Of a DNA stretch of 64,000 nt, positions 54,536-62,382 are shown piece after piece. A program made the translations under genes and the position numbers. This DNA is from Streptomyces sp. man185 (GTDB lineage: Bacteria; Actinomycetota; Actinomycetes; Streptomycetales; Streptomycetaceae): NCBI GenBank assembly GCA_002551355.1, contig NTHE01000030.1, forward strand, positions 32,952 to 96,951, in the 5' to 3' direction. Numbering within the stretch: the first letter of the stretch is position 1; each line of letters opens with the position of its first letter. The notes below the pieces were generated by a model. That model saw only the letters and a program-made list of their open reading frames with translations, was not told the DNA's origin and did not search any database.

Positions 54536-55282
54536 GTGTTGGAGAGTGTGGGCGCGCTGACCAGCAGCCCATGGATCTACGTGGTGGTCGCCCTCTCCGT
54601 TCTCCTGGACGTCTTCCTGCCCCTGCTGCCCAGCGGCGTTCTCGTCATCACGGCCGCCACGGCGGCGGCTGCGGGCTCCACCACCGTCAGCGGCGCCGGC
54701 GGGCAGGTCCCCTCGCTCGTCGTGCTGATCCTGTGCGCGGCCACCGCCTCGGTGGTCGGCGACCTCGTCGCGTACCGGCTCGCCTGGCGCGGGGGCGACC
54801 GGCTGGACCGGGCCATCGCCCGGTCCCGGCGCCTGTCCACGGCGCAGGAACGTCTCGGCGCGGCACTGAGCCGGGGCGGCGGTGCGCTGGTGATCATCGC
54901 CAGGTTCGCTCCGGCGGGCCGCTCCGTGGTCTCCCTCGGCGCGGGCGCCGCCCACCGCAGGAAGCGGGACTTCCTTCCCTGGTCCGCGCTGGCGGGCCTG
55001 GCCTGGGCCGGCTACAGCGTGGGGCTCGGCTACTTCGGCGGCCGGTGGCTGGGCTCGACGTGGTTCGGCACGGCCGTTTCGGTCCTGGCCCTGTTCTTGG
55101 CGGGCGCGCTGGCCGCGTTCGTGGTGAAGCGCCCGGCGGCGCGGGCGTCGGCAGCGGCAGCGGCAGCGCCGCAGGCGACGGAAGGACCGGGGTCCCCACA
55201 GCCGCTGAAGGCCCAGCAGTCGCTGAAGAAGTCGCAGCCACGGAAGGCGTCGGACACCACGACAGCACCTGTCATCCCCTGA
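54536..55282 (+). CDS. DedA-family membrane protein
   Basis: 248 residues from the GTG at 54536. Start-side helix LSVLLDVFLPLLPSGVLVI, then AATASVVGDLVAYRLAWRGG and the conserved FAPAGRSVVSLGAGAAHRRKRDF, matching the DedA fold (F-x-P-x-x-R). DedA proteins are flippases or transporters for lipid carriers and affect membrane potential. The C-terminal ~60 residues form an Ala/Pro/Ser/Lys tail. Confidence 0.88.
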   Translation: MLESVGALTSSPWIYVVVALSVLLDVFLPLLPSGVLVITAATAAAAGSTTVSGAGGQVPSLVVLILCAATASVVGDLVAYRLAWRGGDRLDRAIARSRRLSTAQERLGAALSRGGGALVIIARFAPAGRSVVSLGAGAAHRRKRDFLPWSALAGLAWAGYSVGLGYFGGRWLGSTWFGTAVSVLALFLAGALAAFVVKRPAARASAAAAAAPQATEGPGSPQPLKAQQSLKKSQPRKASDTTTAPVIP

Positions 55283-55378
55283 ACGACCGACGGCCAACAA
55301 CCAACAGCCGTCGGCCTACGACGACCGGACCGGCTGCACGACGATCCGGTCGGCAACCAACCGGCTCCTCGGCGGGCC

Positions 55379-55600
55379 TCAGCTCCGGGCCGCGCCCCGT
55401 ATCTCCAGGCCGTCGAGCAGCTTCATCGTGGCTGCGGTGATCTCGTCGACGGCCTGGTCGAACACCTCCCGGTTGTGCGCGGCGGGCGCGCGGAACCCGG
55501 AGACCTTGCGTACGTACTGAAGGGCGGCGGCCCGCATGTCCTCCTCGGTGGCCTCTTCGGGGAGAGCGGGCGGGCGGAGCGTCTTGATGCTGCGGCACAT
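55379..55600 (-). CDS. DUF2277 family protein
   Basis: 73 residues from the ATG of MCRSIKTLRPP, the characteristic DUF2277 start. RAAALQYVRKVSGFRAPAAHN and the helical C-terminus also match. Function unknown. No operon partner. Confidence 0.9.
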   Translation of the reverse strand: MCRSIKTLRPPALPEEATEEDMRAAALQYVRKVSGFRAPAAHNREVFDQAVDEITAATMKLLDGLEIRGAARS

Positions 55601-55679
55601 GTCTCCAGTGTGGACCGCCCCACTGACAACGGACACCCGTGCCCCGGTTCCGCCCCGCCCCGCCCCGCCCCGGACGGAT

Positions 55680-56144
55680 TCAGGCGCCCCGCGCCTGATC
55701 GCCGGGGTTGGACCGGTCCGTGCACAGGGCCCAGATGACGAAGACGTCGATGGCGATGGTGACGATGGCCCAGACCGGCGTGTACGGGAGCCACATGAAG
55801 TTGGCGATCAGGTTCAGCGCGGCGAGGGCGATGCCCGCGCCGCGGGCCCAGGCGGCGCCCGAGAGGATGCCCCAGCCGACCAGGATGAGGATCACGCCGA
55901 GAACGAGGTGGATCCATCCCCATGAGCTCACGCTGAACTTGAAGACGTAGTCGTTGATCCGTGTGTACACGTCGTTGGAGGCGATCCCCGCGATGCCCTT
56001 CAGCACTCCGAGGACACCGTCCACGAAGAGCAGGACACCGGCGAACACCGCTCCCCCGGCCGCCCACGGGCTGCCGGGGGAGCGCCCCGGACGGGGGTCG
56101 GCGGGGCGCGGGGCGCCGGGTGCGGGCGTGCTGGGCTGTGACAT
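55680..56144 (-). CDS. small four-helix membrane protein (DUF7144-like)
   Basis: 154 residues. A Pro-rich cytoplasmic N-terminus of ~25 residues precedes four hydrophobic helices (GGAVFAGVLLFVDGVLGVLKG, WGWIHLVLGVILILVGWG, and so on). The polar loop NDVYTRINDYVFKFSV recurs in streptomycete homologues as I remember them. Function unknown. Confidence 0.8.
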   Translation of the reverse strand: MSQPSTPAPGAPRPADPRPGRSPGSPWAAGGAVFAGVLLFVDGVLGVLKGIAGIASNDVYTRINDYVFKFSVSSWGWIHLVLGVILILVGWGILSGAAWARGAGIALAALNLIANFMWLPYTPVWAIVTIAIDVFVIWALCTDRSNPGDQARGA

Positions 56145-56281
56145 GAGGACTCCTCGGCCGGAACAGGCGCCGGGCGCCTGTTGTCACTGCTGACCTGCCC
56201 TGGTGGTGCGTGCAGATCAGCTCCGACGTTCCTCGCGGCCTCCGGTCACAGCCACCCGGGCGCACCCGTTCGGGTGACGTG

Positions 56282-56635
56282 TCATGGCGCGCTGACCGTG
56301 ATGACGCGCCCTTGGGCGTCGACGGTGAGCGCCACCCTCTCGACGCGGTTGACCAGGGCCAGGCCGGCCCACACGATCCCCCAGGCCAGGCACGAGAAGA
56401 CGGTGAGGAAGGCGTGCAGCACATGGTTCACCGGCTGCCCGCGCACCAGTACCACCTGGCTCCCGGAGCGGGACTCGACACGCCAGCCGCTCGCGATGCG
56501 CCGGCTCACGACCCAGTCCAGGATCAGCGCCCGCTGCGCCGCGTCGGGAGGCTCCTGGCCGGCGACCCCGGCTGCGTAGTAGCCGGGGGGCGGCTCGATC
56601 GAGGCGCTCTCCCGTACCGTTCGACGACGCTTCAC
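56282..56635 (-). CDS. hypothetical single-pass membrane protein
   Basis: 117 residues with one hydrophobic segment near 75-95 (FLTVFSCLAWGIVWAGLALV) and short beta-like flanks (WRVESRSGSQVVLVRG, RVERVALTVDAQGRVITV). I do not recognise a named family. It starts five bases after the next upstream gene's stop, so the two probably share a transcript. Confidence 0.65.
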   Translation of the reverse strand: MKRRRTVRESASIEPPPGYYAAGVAGQEPPDAAQRALILDWVVSRRIASGWRVESRSGSQVVLVRGQPVNHVLHAFLTVFSCLAWGIVWAGLALVNRVERVALTVDAQGRVITVSAP

Positions 56636-56639
56636 GGGA

Positions 56640-56858
56640 TCACCCCCAGGTGTCGAGGTCGCCGCCGCGCCATTCGATCAGCCCGGGCCGGTCCAGCTCG
56701 ACGATCTCGGCGGGTCCCGGCGCGAACCCAGCGGCCCGCAGCAGCGCGGCCACTTCGCCCCGTCCGTGGGCCAGGCCCACGATCTGCCCGTGCACGGTGA
56801 CCCGCCGTCCTCCGGTCGCGGAAGGCGGATAGACGATCACGGGCGGGTGCTCGGCCAT
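56640..56858 (-). CDS. small conserved hypothetical protein
   Basis: 72 residues from the ATG at 56858 (MAEHPPVIVYPP); the longer frame upstream is not protein-like. It has the predicted fold beta-beta-alpha-beta (RRVTVHGQIVGLAHGRGEVAALLRAAG, EIVELDRPGLIEWRGG). No family recognised. Adjacent to the single-pass membrane protein on the same strand. Confidence 0.65.
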   Translation of the reverse strand: MAEHPPVIVYPPSATGGRRVTVHGQIVGLAHGRGEVAALLRAAGFAPGPAEIVELDRPGLIEWRGGDLDTWG

Positions 56859-57000
56859 GCCTCCACGGTGCCCCGAGCGCTGCCCCCGCGCATCCCGGAG
56901 GCGAGCCCCTGGTCCCTCCCCCTCGGCGGAACCGCCCGAGCGCGGCACGGCGTCCCCGCAGACGTCTCCACGATCATGAACCGCGACGGAGGACCCACCC

Positions 57001-57624
57001 ATGACGGCAACGGCGGCCCGCTACCTCTACCTGACGCGCCACGGTCAGGCCTCCGCAGACGAGAGCACACTGACGGACGACGGCCGCCGCCAGGCCACCA
57101 TGCTCGGGGAGCGGCTCCGCGGGGCCCCGATCACGGCGATCCACCACGGCCCGCTCGCACGCGCCGAGCAGACGGCGCGCCTGGTAGGCGAGCAGTTGGC
57201 GGGAGTTCCGCTGCTGCGGTCCGAACCGGCCGGCGACTACATCCCGTACATACCGCGCCGGGAGGAGCTGCCGGCGGAGACGGCCGACGAGACGCTCGCC
57301 CGGCTGGCCGGCTTCCCGGCGGCGGAGCGTGAGCAGGGCCCCGGGCTGGCCCGGGAGGCACTGGAACGGTTCACGGGAACGGTCGAGGGTGACGAGCCCC
57401 GCCATGAGCTCCTCGTGACCCACAACTTCCTCGTCGGCTGGCTCGTCCGCGCCGCGCTGGACGCCCCGGCCCACCGCTGGCTGGGCCTCAACCACACCAA
57501 CGCCGGGCTCACCGTCATCCGTTACGCACCGGGCCGTCCGCCGGCCCTCCTTCTGTACAACGACACCGGCCATCTGCCCGTCGAACTCCGCTGGACCGGC
57601 TTCCCGCCCGAGCTGCACGTTTGA
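57001..57624 (+). CDS. histidine phosphatase (phosphoglycerate-mutase-like)
   Basis: 207 residues. The RHG signature is LYLTRHGQAS at the N-terminus; the second catalytic His lies in LLVTHNFLVGWLVR. Family enzymes use a phosphohistidine to dephosphorylate small molecules or proteins. Substrate unknown. Convergent with the broken phosphatase gene that follows. Confidence 0.9.
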   Translation: MTATAARYLYLTRHGQASADESTLTDDGRRQATMLGERLRGAPITAIHHGPLARAEQTARLVGEQLAGVPLLRSEPAGDYIPYIPRREELPAETADETLARLAGFPAAEREQGPGLAREALERFTGTVEGDEPRHELLVTHNFLVGWLVRAALDAPAHRWLGLNHTNAGLTVIRYAPGRPPALLLYNDTGHLPVELRWTGFPPELHV

Positions 57625-57673
57625 GAGGTCCAGTCGCCTGTGGGAGTCCAGTCGCGCGAGGGGGATCAGTCGC

Positions 57674-58039
57674 GGTGAGGACGCAGTCGGCGGCCCGGCA
57701 CAGGGCGATGCCCGCGGCGAAGTGCACGCTCCCGCTCAGGTCGCCGCCGTCGGTGACGTAGGCGGCCCGCCTGCCCGCCGCGACCCAGGCCGGCGCCGGC
57801 GACGTGGAGACGACGCGCGGGCGGAAGCTCTCGACGAACCCGGGGTGGGCGAGCAGGTCGACGGCCCGGAATCCGGGGGCGCTCGGGAAGGGCGCATCGA
57901 GGTTCACGTCCACCGGCCGGGTGTCCGCCCTCGGCGTCAACAGCCGCTCGTCGCCCTCCGCACCGGAACGGACCCGGGCGCTCTCCCCGTCGGTGAGGAA
58001 GACCTCGCCGCTGAACGGATCGGCCACGGCGGCCGTCGA
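57674..58039 (-). pseudogene. internal fragment of an inositol-monophosphatase-family gene
   Basis: About 120 codons encode the middle of an IMPase-fold phosphatase (AAVADPFSGEVFLTDGE, DAPFPSAPGFRAVDLLAHP, RRAAYVTDGG, GSVHFAAGIALCRAADCVLT). An in-frame stop lies just upstream of AAVADPF, and homology ends at CVLT, after which the frame runs antisense to the phosphatase gene. The metal-binding N-terminal half (the DPID/DGT region) is missing. It is therefore a remnant with both ends lost. Confidence 0.8.
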
Positions 58040-58114
58040 TCATGACAAGCAGAGCAGCAGGAGGAGGCTTCCCCCCGTACGAGCCCGGGAGCACCCCGTC
58101 AGGTTCCACAGGCG

Positions 58115-58768
58115 TCACGCCCCCGCCGGGCGGCCGAGCAGCAGCACCTCCGAGCCGACCGGCCGGAATCCGGCGGCCTGGAACGCCCGGATGCTGCGCG
58201 CGTTGCCCGCGGCCTGCTGCGACCAGAGCGATTCGCCCGGGGGCACCAGGTGCCGCGCGGCGGTGGCGAGGGCCCGGCCGAGTCCCCGGTGCCGGGCGTC
58301 CTCGTCCAGTTCGACGGCCACCTCCCAACGACCGGCCACCCCGCGCCCGAGCACCAGCACTCCCCCGTCGACCTCCCACATCCGCACCCCGTCCCGCCGC
58401 CGGCGGGCACTCACCACCCGCGGGTGCACGGGATCGGTGACCTCCCGCAGCTCCAGTCCGGGTTCACCGGGCTGCGAGGACGCCACGGTCAGGAGGTCGA
58501 TCGTGTCGGTGGTCCGCCCGGTGCGTTCCAGGAAGGCCGTCAGGAAGCGCGGATGCATCGTCGCGGCCAACGCATCGCAGTCCAGGGCGGAGAGCGTCGC
58601 ATGGACCCACTCGGGATCCTCATCGGTGAACACGACCGAGTGCGCGGTAAAGGCGATCACTCCCGTGTCGCGGCCACTGGGCGCGGCGACCACGGTCGTT
58701 CGCCCATCAGTCTCCGGAAACCGCCCGCCCGCCGCCCCGTCCAGGATCTCCGCCAGCGTCTGCCCCAT
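58115..58768 (-). CDS. GNAT-family N-acetyltransferase
   Basis: 217 residues from the ATG at 58768. The C-terminal half is the acetyltransferase domain (WEVAVELDEDARHRGLGRALATAARHLV, AFQAAGFRPVGSEVLLL). The N-terminal ~110 residues are an extra domain (TTVVAAPSGRDTGVIAFTAHSVVF) seen in some streptomycete GNATs. Acceptor unknown. Confidence 0.82.
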   Translation of the reverse strand: MGQTLAEILDGAAGGRFPETDGRTTVVAAPSGRDTGVIAFTAHSVVFTDEDPEWVHATLSALDCDALAATMHPRFLTAFLERTGRTTDTIDLLTVASSQPGEPGLELREVTDPVHPRVVSARRRRDGVRMWEVDGGVLVLGRGVAGRWEVAVELDEDARHRGLGRALATAARHLVPPGESLWSQQAAGNARSIRAFQAAGFRPVGSEVLLLGRPAGA

Positions 58769-58849
58769 GAACTGCCCCCGTGTTCCTCGTGGTTCGTACC
58801 GCCGTCGCACCGGCCACGGCTTCCCACCGCGCGGTGCGCGAGGCAACCC

Positions 58850-59536
58850 CTATCCGCCCGTACGCAGTCGGCGCGCGACCGTCGCCCCGATGATCCCCGC
58901 CCACAGCTCCGACAGCCAGACCCGCGCCGACGGGGACCCGGGCAGCCCGGCGGCCAGGCCGTCGTGCAGGCGGACCGTCTCCGGTTCCAGCACGCGGTTG
59001 CGCGACAGCGTGGCCGGCTCCTCCCCGTCGTCCCCGGCCTCCGAGACGCTCTTCAGGAACATCGCGTTGGCCGCGACCAGCCACGGGCTCCCGGTCTCGC
59101 ACGTACCCCGGGAGGAGTCCTCGTTCCCGGTCGCCAGGGCCCAGGGATCGGGCGCGAGACAGCGCACGGCCCCGACTCCGGTGAACGACGCAGCGGCCGA
59201 GCACATCGAGCAGGGCTCCTGGGTGCTCCAGAGCGTCGTGGCGCCCAGATCCCATGCGGTGCGGGCGAGGCCCAGCGCGTTCATCTCGGCGTGGGCCAGC
59301 GGCGTACCGCGCAACGGTCCGTCGCCGGGCCCGGTGTCGTAGGCCTGGTTCCGCCCCTCCGCCAGCACCACCCCGGCCGGGTCGACCAGCACGGCGCCCA
59401 CCGCGAGACCACCGGCCCTCAGCGCCGCGTAGGCAAGCTCCAGGCTGCGCCGCACGGCTTCGGGTGCCGCGGCCCAGGCTCCGTCGAAGTCCTCGTCGTC
59501 TCTCTCGTTGCGCACCCGGCTCAGGGTAGGCCTCAT
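58850..59536 (-). CDS. CMP/dCMP-type nucleoside deaminase
   Basis: 228 residues from the ATG at 59536. Zinc site HAEMNALG (His and catalytic Glu) and PCSMCSAA (two Cys), in a GAVLVDPAGVVLAEGRNQ frame typical of the cytidine/deoxycytidylate and guanine deaminase superfamily. The C-terminal ~80 residues are extra. The substrate cannot be fixed. A strong hairpin at 59551 separates it from the tRNA remnant. Confidence 0.87.
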   Translation of the reverse strand: MRPTLSRVRNERDDEDFDGAWAAAPEAVRRSLELAYAALRAGGLAVGAVLVDPAGVVLAEGRNQAYDTGPGDGPLRGTPLAHAEMNALGLARTAWDLGATTLWSTQEPCSMCSAAASFTGVGAVRCLAPDPWALATGNEDSSRGTCETGSPWLVAANAMFLKSVSEAGDDGEEPATLSRNRVLEPETVRLHDGLAAGLPGSPSARVWLSELWAGIIGATVARRLRTGG

Positions 59537-59550
59537 GACAACGGGGAGGC

Positions 59551-59595
59551 ACGACGAAGGCCCCCGACCATGATCCGGTCGGGGGCCTTCGTCGT
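59551..59595. terminator. 19-bp hairpin terminator downstream of the tRNA-Val remnant
   Basis: ACGACGAAGGCCCCCGACC (59551-59569) pairs perfectly with 59577-59595 around a seven-base loop. It follows the 3' end of the minus-strand tRNA sequence by nine bases, the usual place of a tRNA terminator. Confidence 0.85.
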
Positions 59596-59604
59596 GTTTC
59601 GTGC

Positions 59605-59649
59605 TGGTGGGCGCGGACGGTTTCGAACCGCCGACATCTGCTTTGTAAG
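59605..59649 (-). tRNA. 3' fragment of tRNA-Val (anticodon TAC), element attachment site
   Basis: Reading the minus strand, the loop CTTACAA, anticodon-stem half AGCAG, variable ATGTC, T arm GGCGG TTCGAAA CCGTC, acceptor CGCGCCC, A and CCA are all intact. The 5' half is absent: at 59650 the sequence should continue with the other stem half AGCAG but reads TTCGG. This is the expected scar of an element integrated at a tRNA 3' end. Confidence 0.85.
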
Positions 59650-59824
59650 TTCGGCCGGCCGCCGCTGCGGCCCCCACTTCCGGCCACCGCCACGGCTGGA
59701 CAGGAACGCCCACGTACGCCCCTGTCCAGCGTCGTTGATGTCAGCGGTAGATGTCAGAGACCTTCTGGTCCGTAGCTCTCTGAGGTCGGTCAAGCTCGGG
59801 CAGAGAGGTCATCATCTAAGCGGT

Positions 59825-60031
59825 TCAGGATGTTGCTGTCCGCGGATGGTTGCTGTACTTCGCTGCTGTACCGCTCGCAATGAGCAGTGCCAGCAGTGCT
59901 CCTGCGTTCGCGTACGCACCCACGATCTCGGCCCAGGGCGGTGAGGCAAGCACGATCACGACGATCACCGTGACCGCGGTGAGTTGGCGGCGCGGGTTTG
60001 ACACACATCTCTGGACAAGGGACAAACTCAT
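59825..60031 (-). CDS. small membrane protein inside the island
   Basis: 68 residues from the ATG at 60031 with GGAGG seven bases upstream. It has two hydrophobic stretches (LTAVTVIVVIVLASPPW and AGALLALLIASGTAA) and a basic N-terminus. It is the first gene inside the presumed element. The 173 bp between it and the tRNA scar hold no other gene I can support. Function unknown; small membrane proteins are common in phage-like and plasmid-like elements. Confidence 0.6.
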   Translation of the reverse strand: MSLSLVQRCVSNPRRQLTAVTVIVVIVLASPPWAEIVGAYANAGALLALLIASGTAAKYSNHPRTATS

Positions 60032-60354
60032 GTAGAGCCTCCGGGTTCAGTCGCCCACCTGCCGCTCGGCCTGCCAGCATCTGCGGCCAGGTGGGCTTCG
60101 TTCTGTCCCGGTGAATGCTAGCCGGCCACAGGCTGTCGACTCAGTTCGTGCGATCACTCCCGGTCGCGCGGGGCGCACCCCGACCCCGATCTGAATACCG
60201 AGCGTGACAGTAGATGCAACGAATACGTGCGCCTTCGCAAGTCATACTTGCGTTACTCATATGCACTCGGCCGCTGGCAAGGACTACGCCAAGTGTTCGT
60301 GTCGCACGGTGTTGGCGCGTTTTCGTTCACGCGGTACGCGTCTGAGCAGGACGG
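60032..60354. other. non-coding stretch with two inverted repeats
   Basis: 323 bp. GCCCACCTG/CAGGTGGGC (60053-60061 and 60089-60097) flanks a 27-bp loop just upstream of the small membrane gene. CGCAAG/CTTGCG around TCATA (60236-60252) is a perfect palindrome, a possible operator. Base composition is mixed and less GC-rich than the chromosome to the left. Confidence 0.5.
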
Positions 60355-61668
60355 CTATTCAAGCAAGATCTCTTCTGGGCGGCGATTCGTGACCACGATC
60401 TCCCTCTGGGTGAGAATGTGGCCAAGGCACGCTTTCAGGTCCCCTCCGTGATCGTCACGGGCCATGCTCCTGAGTTCCCTGGCCAGTTCCAAGCCGTTGA
60501 TCAAGACGATCGGGTACTGGTCTTCGACCATCTCTGTCTGTGCTGGCACGGAGTAGGCACCGGTCGTGACATACACGCCGATCCAGCCGCGGCGAAGTCG
60601 GGCCACGACTCGGGCGATCTGCTCCGCCGTGACGAGGTTGTCGAGCTTGACGCATTTGGCCTGCCCGAGCACGACAAGGCTGGTGCCGGCCAGTCCGCTG
60701 CCGATGTCGAGTCGGCCTACGAAGTCGGCACCACCATCGCCCGATCGACGCGTCAGCCACCCTTCGACGTAGCTGTTCCCGGCACCACGCAGCACGCGCG
60801 CTGCTACTGCTGAAGCCACTGCCTCGAAGTCGTGCTTACGCCCGTCGAAGTGCTTGTAGATCAGCTCCAAATCCTTGGCCTGAACGGTCCCAGGCTTGGC
60901 CCGCTGCTCCGGCACCTTGGTCACCTTGGCCCGGGCGACCCGCCGGCGAAGCCTGGGCAGGGCCGAGTGCCCGTGCTTGACCCACTCTCGCCAAGCCTTC
61001 GGGGCGAGTTCGAGCGTCTGCGCGTCCGCCACAGTCTTGTCCCTGCGAGAGTCGATCCAAGCCCAGGACACCGTGTCGTCTTCAGCAGTGAGGTCGATGA
61101 GGGCGATGTCGTAAACGTAGTTCGTGAACGTCGCATGGTCGCTACCACCCCACTGGACCAGGCGCTCCGCCCTCTCGATCACTCCCAGCCCGCAGAACTC
61201 AACGTGCCCCTTGACCTTTCCACTGCGCGATACCGCGCGAAACAACAACAGCGGGACGGCGGCCGCCCGCTCCTCGGGGGTGTGCCCCTGGTGTCCGGTG
61301 AAGGCATCGAGCAGAGCCGCGTTGCCCGTAGTCCTGCCTGGCGCTGCGGTGGTCGTGGCCTTGTGGTCCCCGAAGTAGCGCACGTGTCCGTTGTCCATGT
61401 CGAACACGTCGTGCCAGGGCGTCTGTTCCGAGCCGGCCTTCCAGGGACTCGACCGGATAAGAATCACTGGCCGTCGCTCGCCCGCCGATGTCCGGACCTT
61501 GGCCATGCCGTTGATCCCAGCCTCTAGCAGAGCCCTGGCGCGGTTCGGCGAGTGAGTCACGTGGTGAAAGTTGGGGTGCCCCTCGATGGTCGCCGGCTTT
61601 GGGTCCTTTCCCGTGGCATAGCGAAAGACCTGTCCAACACGCAACTGACCACCCACATGAGCCCCCAC
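60355..61668 (-). CDS. modification-dependent restriction endonuclease, MspJI/AspBHI type
   Basis: About 437 residues with the start set at the GTG at 61668; a GTG at 61656 is also possible. The C-terminal catalytic core has the MspJI signature D-x20-QAK: Asp315 (GGADFVG), exactly 20 residues, then Gln336-Ala-Lys338 (LGQAKC). The N-terminal part (GHPNFHHVTHSPNRARALLE ... DNGHVRYFGDHKA) corresponds to the SRA-like 5-methylcytosine-reading domain of AspBHI. Such enzymes cut DNA with 5-(hydroxy)methylcytosine and act against modified phage DNA. Divergent from the operon at 61.8 kb. Confidence 0.85.
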   Translation of the reverse strand: MGAHVGGQLRVGQVFRYATGKDPKPATIEGHPNFHHVTHSPNRARALLEAGINGMAKVRTSAGERRPVILIRSSPWKAGSEQTPWHDVFDMDNGHVRYFGDHKATTTAAPGRTTGNAALLDAFTGHQGHTPEERAAAVPLLLFRAVSRSGKVKGHVEFCGLGVIERAERLVQWGGSDHATFTNYVYDIALIDLTAEDDTVSWAWIDSRRDKTVADAQTLELAPKAWREWVKHGHSALPRLRRRVARAKVTKVPEQRAKPGTVQAKDLELIYKHFDGRKHDFEAVASAVAARVLRGAGNSYVEGWLTRRSGDGGADFVGRLDIGSGLAGTSLVVLGQAKCVKLDNLVTAEQIARVVARLRRGWIGVYVTTGAYSVPAQTEMVEDQYPIVLINGLELARELRSMARDDHGGDLKACLGHILTQREIVVTNRRPEEILLE

Positions 61669-61813
61669 TACAGAACTGGCCTGACGATCACCATGACCGT
61701 AGTGGCCAGCACTGACAGGCGGCCCATCCGGCCGGTCTCGACCAACCCAGCCCGGTACCGAGCAGAAGGCCAGACCCCTCGTCAAGGTGGAGACCGTTCA
61801 CTACTCTGTACTC

Positions 61814-62380
61814 ATGGTGGCTGAGTCCTCACACAGGGAAGGGGAGGCTGGTGTCCTCCTCGCTAAGCAGTGCCTTGAGAGCACGACACACATCGAACTG
61901 CCGTTCGATGTGTACGAGTGCCCGGAACAGACCACTGTGATCCGACTTGATAGCAAGATAAAACGCTTCGATCTCGCAGGTCACATCATTGCCACCAAGC
62001 GACCACTATTCGTTGAGGTCAAGGCGTATAACGTGGTCGGTAAGCAGCCAGAAGAGTACACCGAATACCTGGCTAATGCCTATAGCGCTACCGCCCGCGA
62101 TATCCGTGACGGGATCGACCGCAAGCGCGAATTCATGTGGGTCACATGGCACCCTTTCAGTCAAACCAAATGGGTAAATCTCACCACCAAGAGCGAGATT
62201 AAAAGCGCACTCAAGGTTCACGAGGAAAGCCTCGACGGGGCTGAAGTTGATGACGATATCGTGGATCTTCTAACGAGCAGACTTTGGTTGATGATGGTGA
62301 GTAAGCGGCAAGAGCAATTGCTGTTGACTCGCGAGGAGCTCTATACGGTGCAGGGCGCGCTGAAGCGCAAGGGAGCCTGA
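61814..62380 (+). CDS. small PD-(D/E)xK-like nuclease protein, first gene of island operon
   Basis: 188 residues from the ATG at 61814; an upstream GTG at 61787 is in frame. No Shine-Dalgarno is seen, but TACTCT lies just upstream, so a leaderless transcript is possible. The segment around Asp53 (KRFDLAGHII) and Glu68-Val-Lys70 (PLFVEVKAY) fits a D-x14-E-x-K nuclease core. The remainder is helical (TARDIRDGIDRKREFMWVTWHPF). GC is well below the chromosomal level. It is coupled to the next gene (2 bp gap). I know of no named family for it. Confidence 0.6.
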   Translation: MVAESSHREGEAGVLLAKQCLESTTHIELPFDVYECPEQTTVIRLDSKIKRFDLAGHIIATKRPLFVEVKAYNVVGKQPEEYTEYLANAYSATARDIRDGIDRKREFMWVTWHPFSQTKWVNLTTKSEIKSALKVHEESLDGAEVDDDIVDLLTSRLWLMMVSKRQEQLLLTREELYTVQGALKRKGA

Positions 62381-62382
62381 CG

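Noticed and set aside
60227..60451. 74-codon plus-strand frame overlapping the endonuclease end
   Set aside because: No ribosome site and no recognisable fold; it overlaps the 3' end of a well-supported gene.
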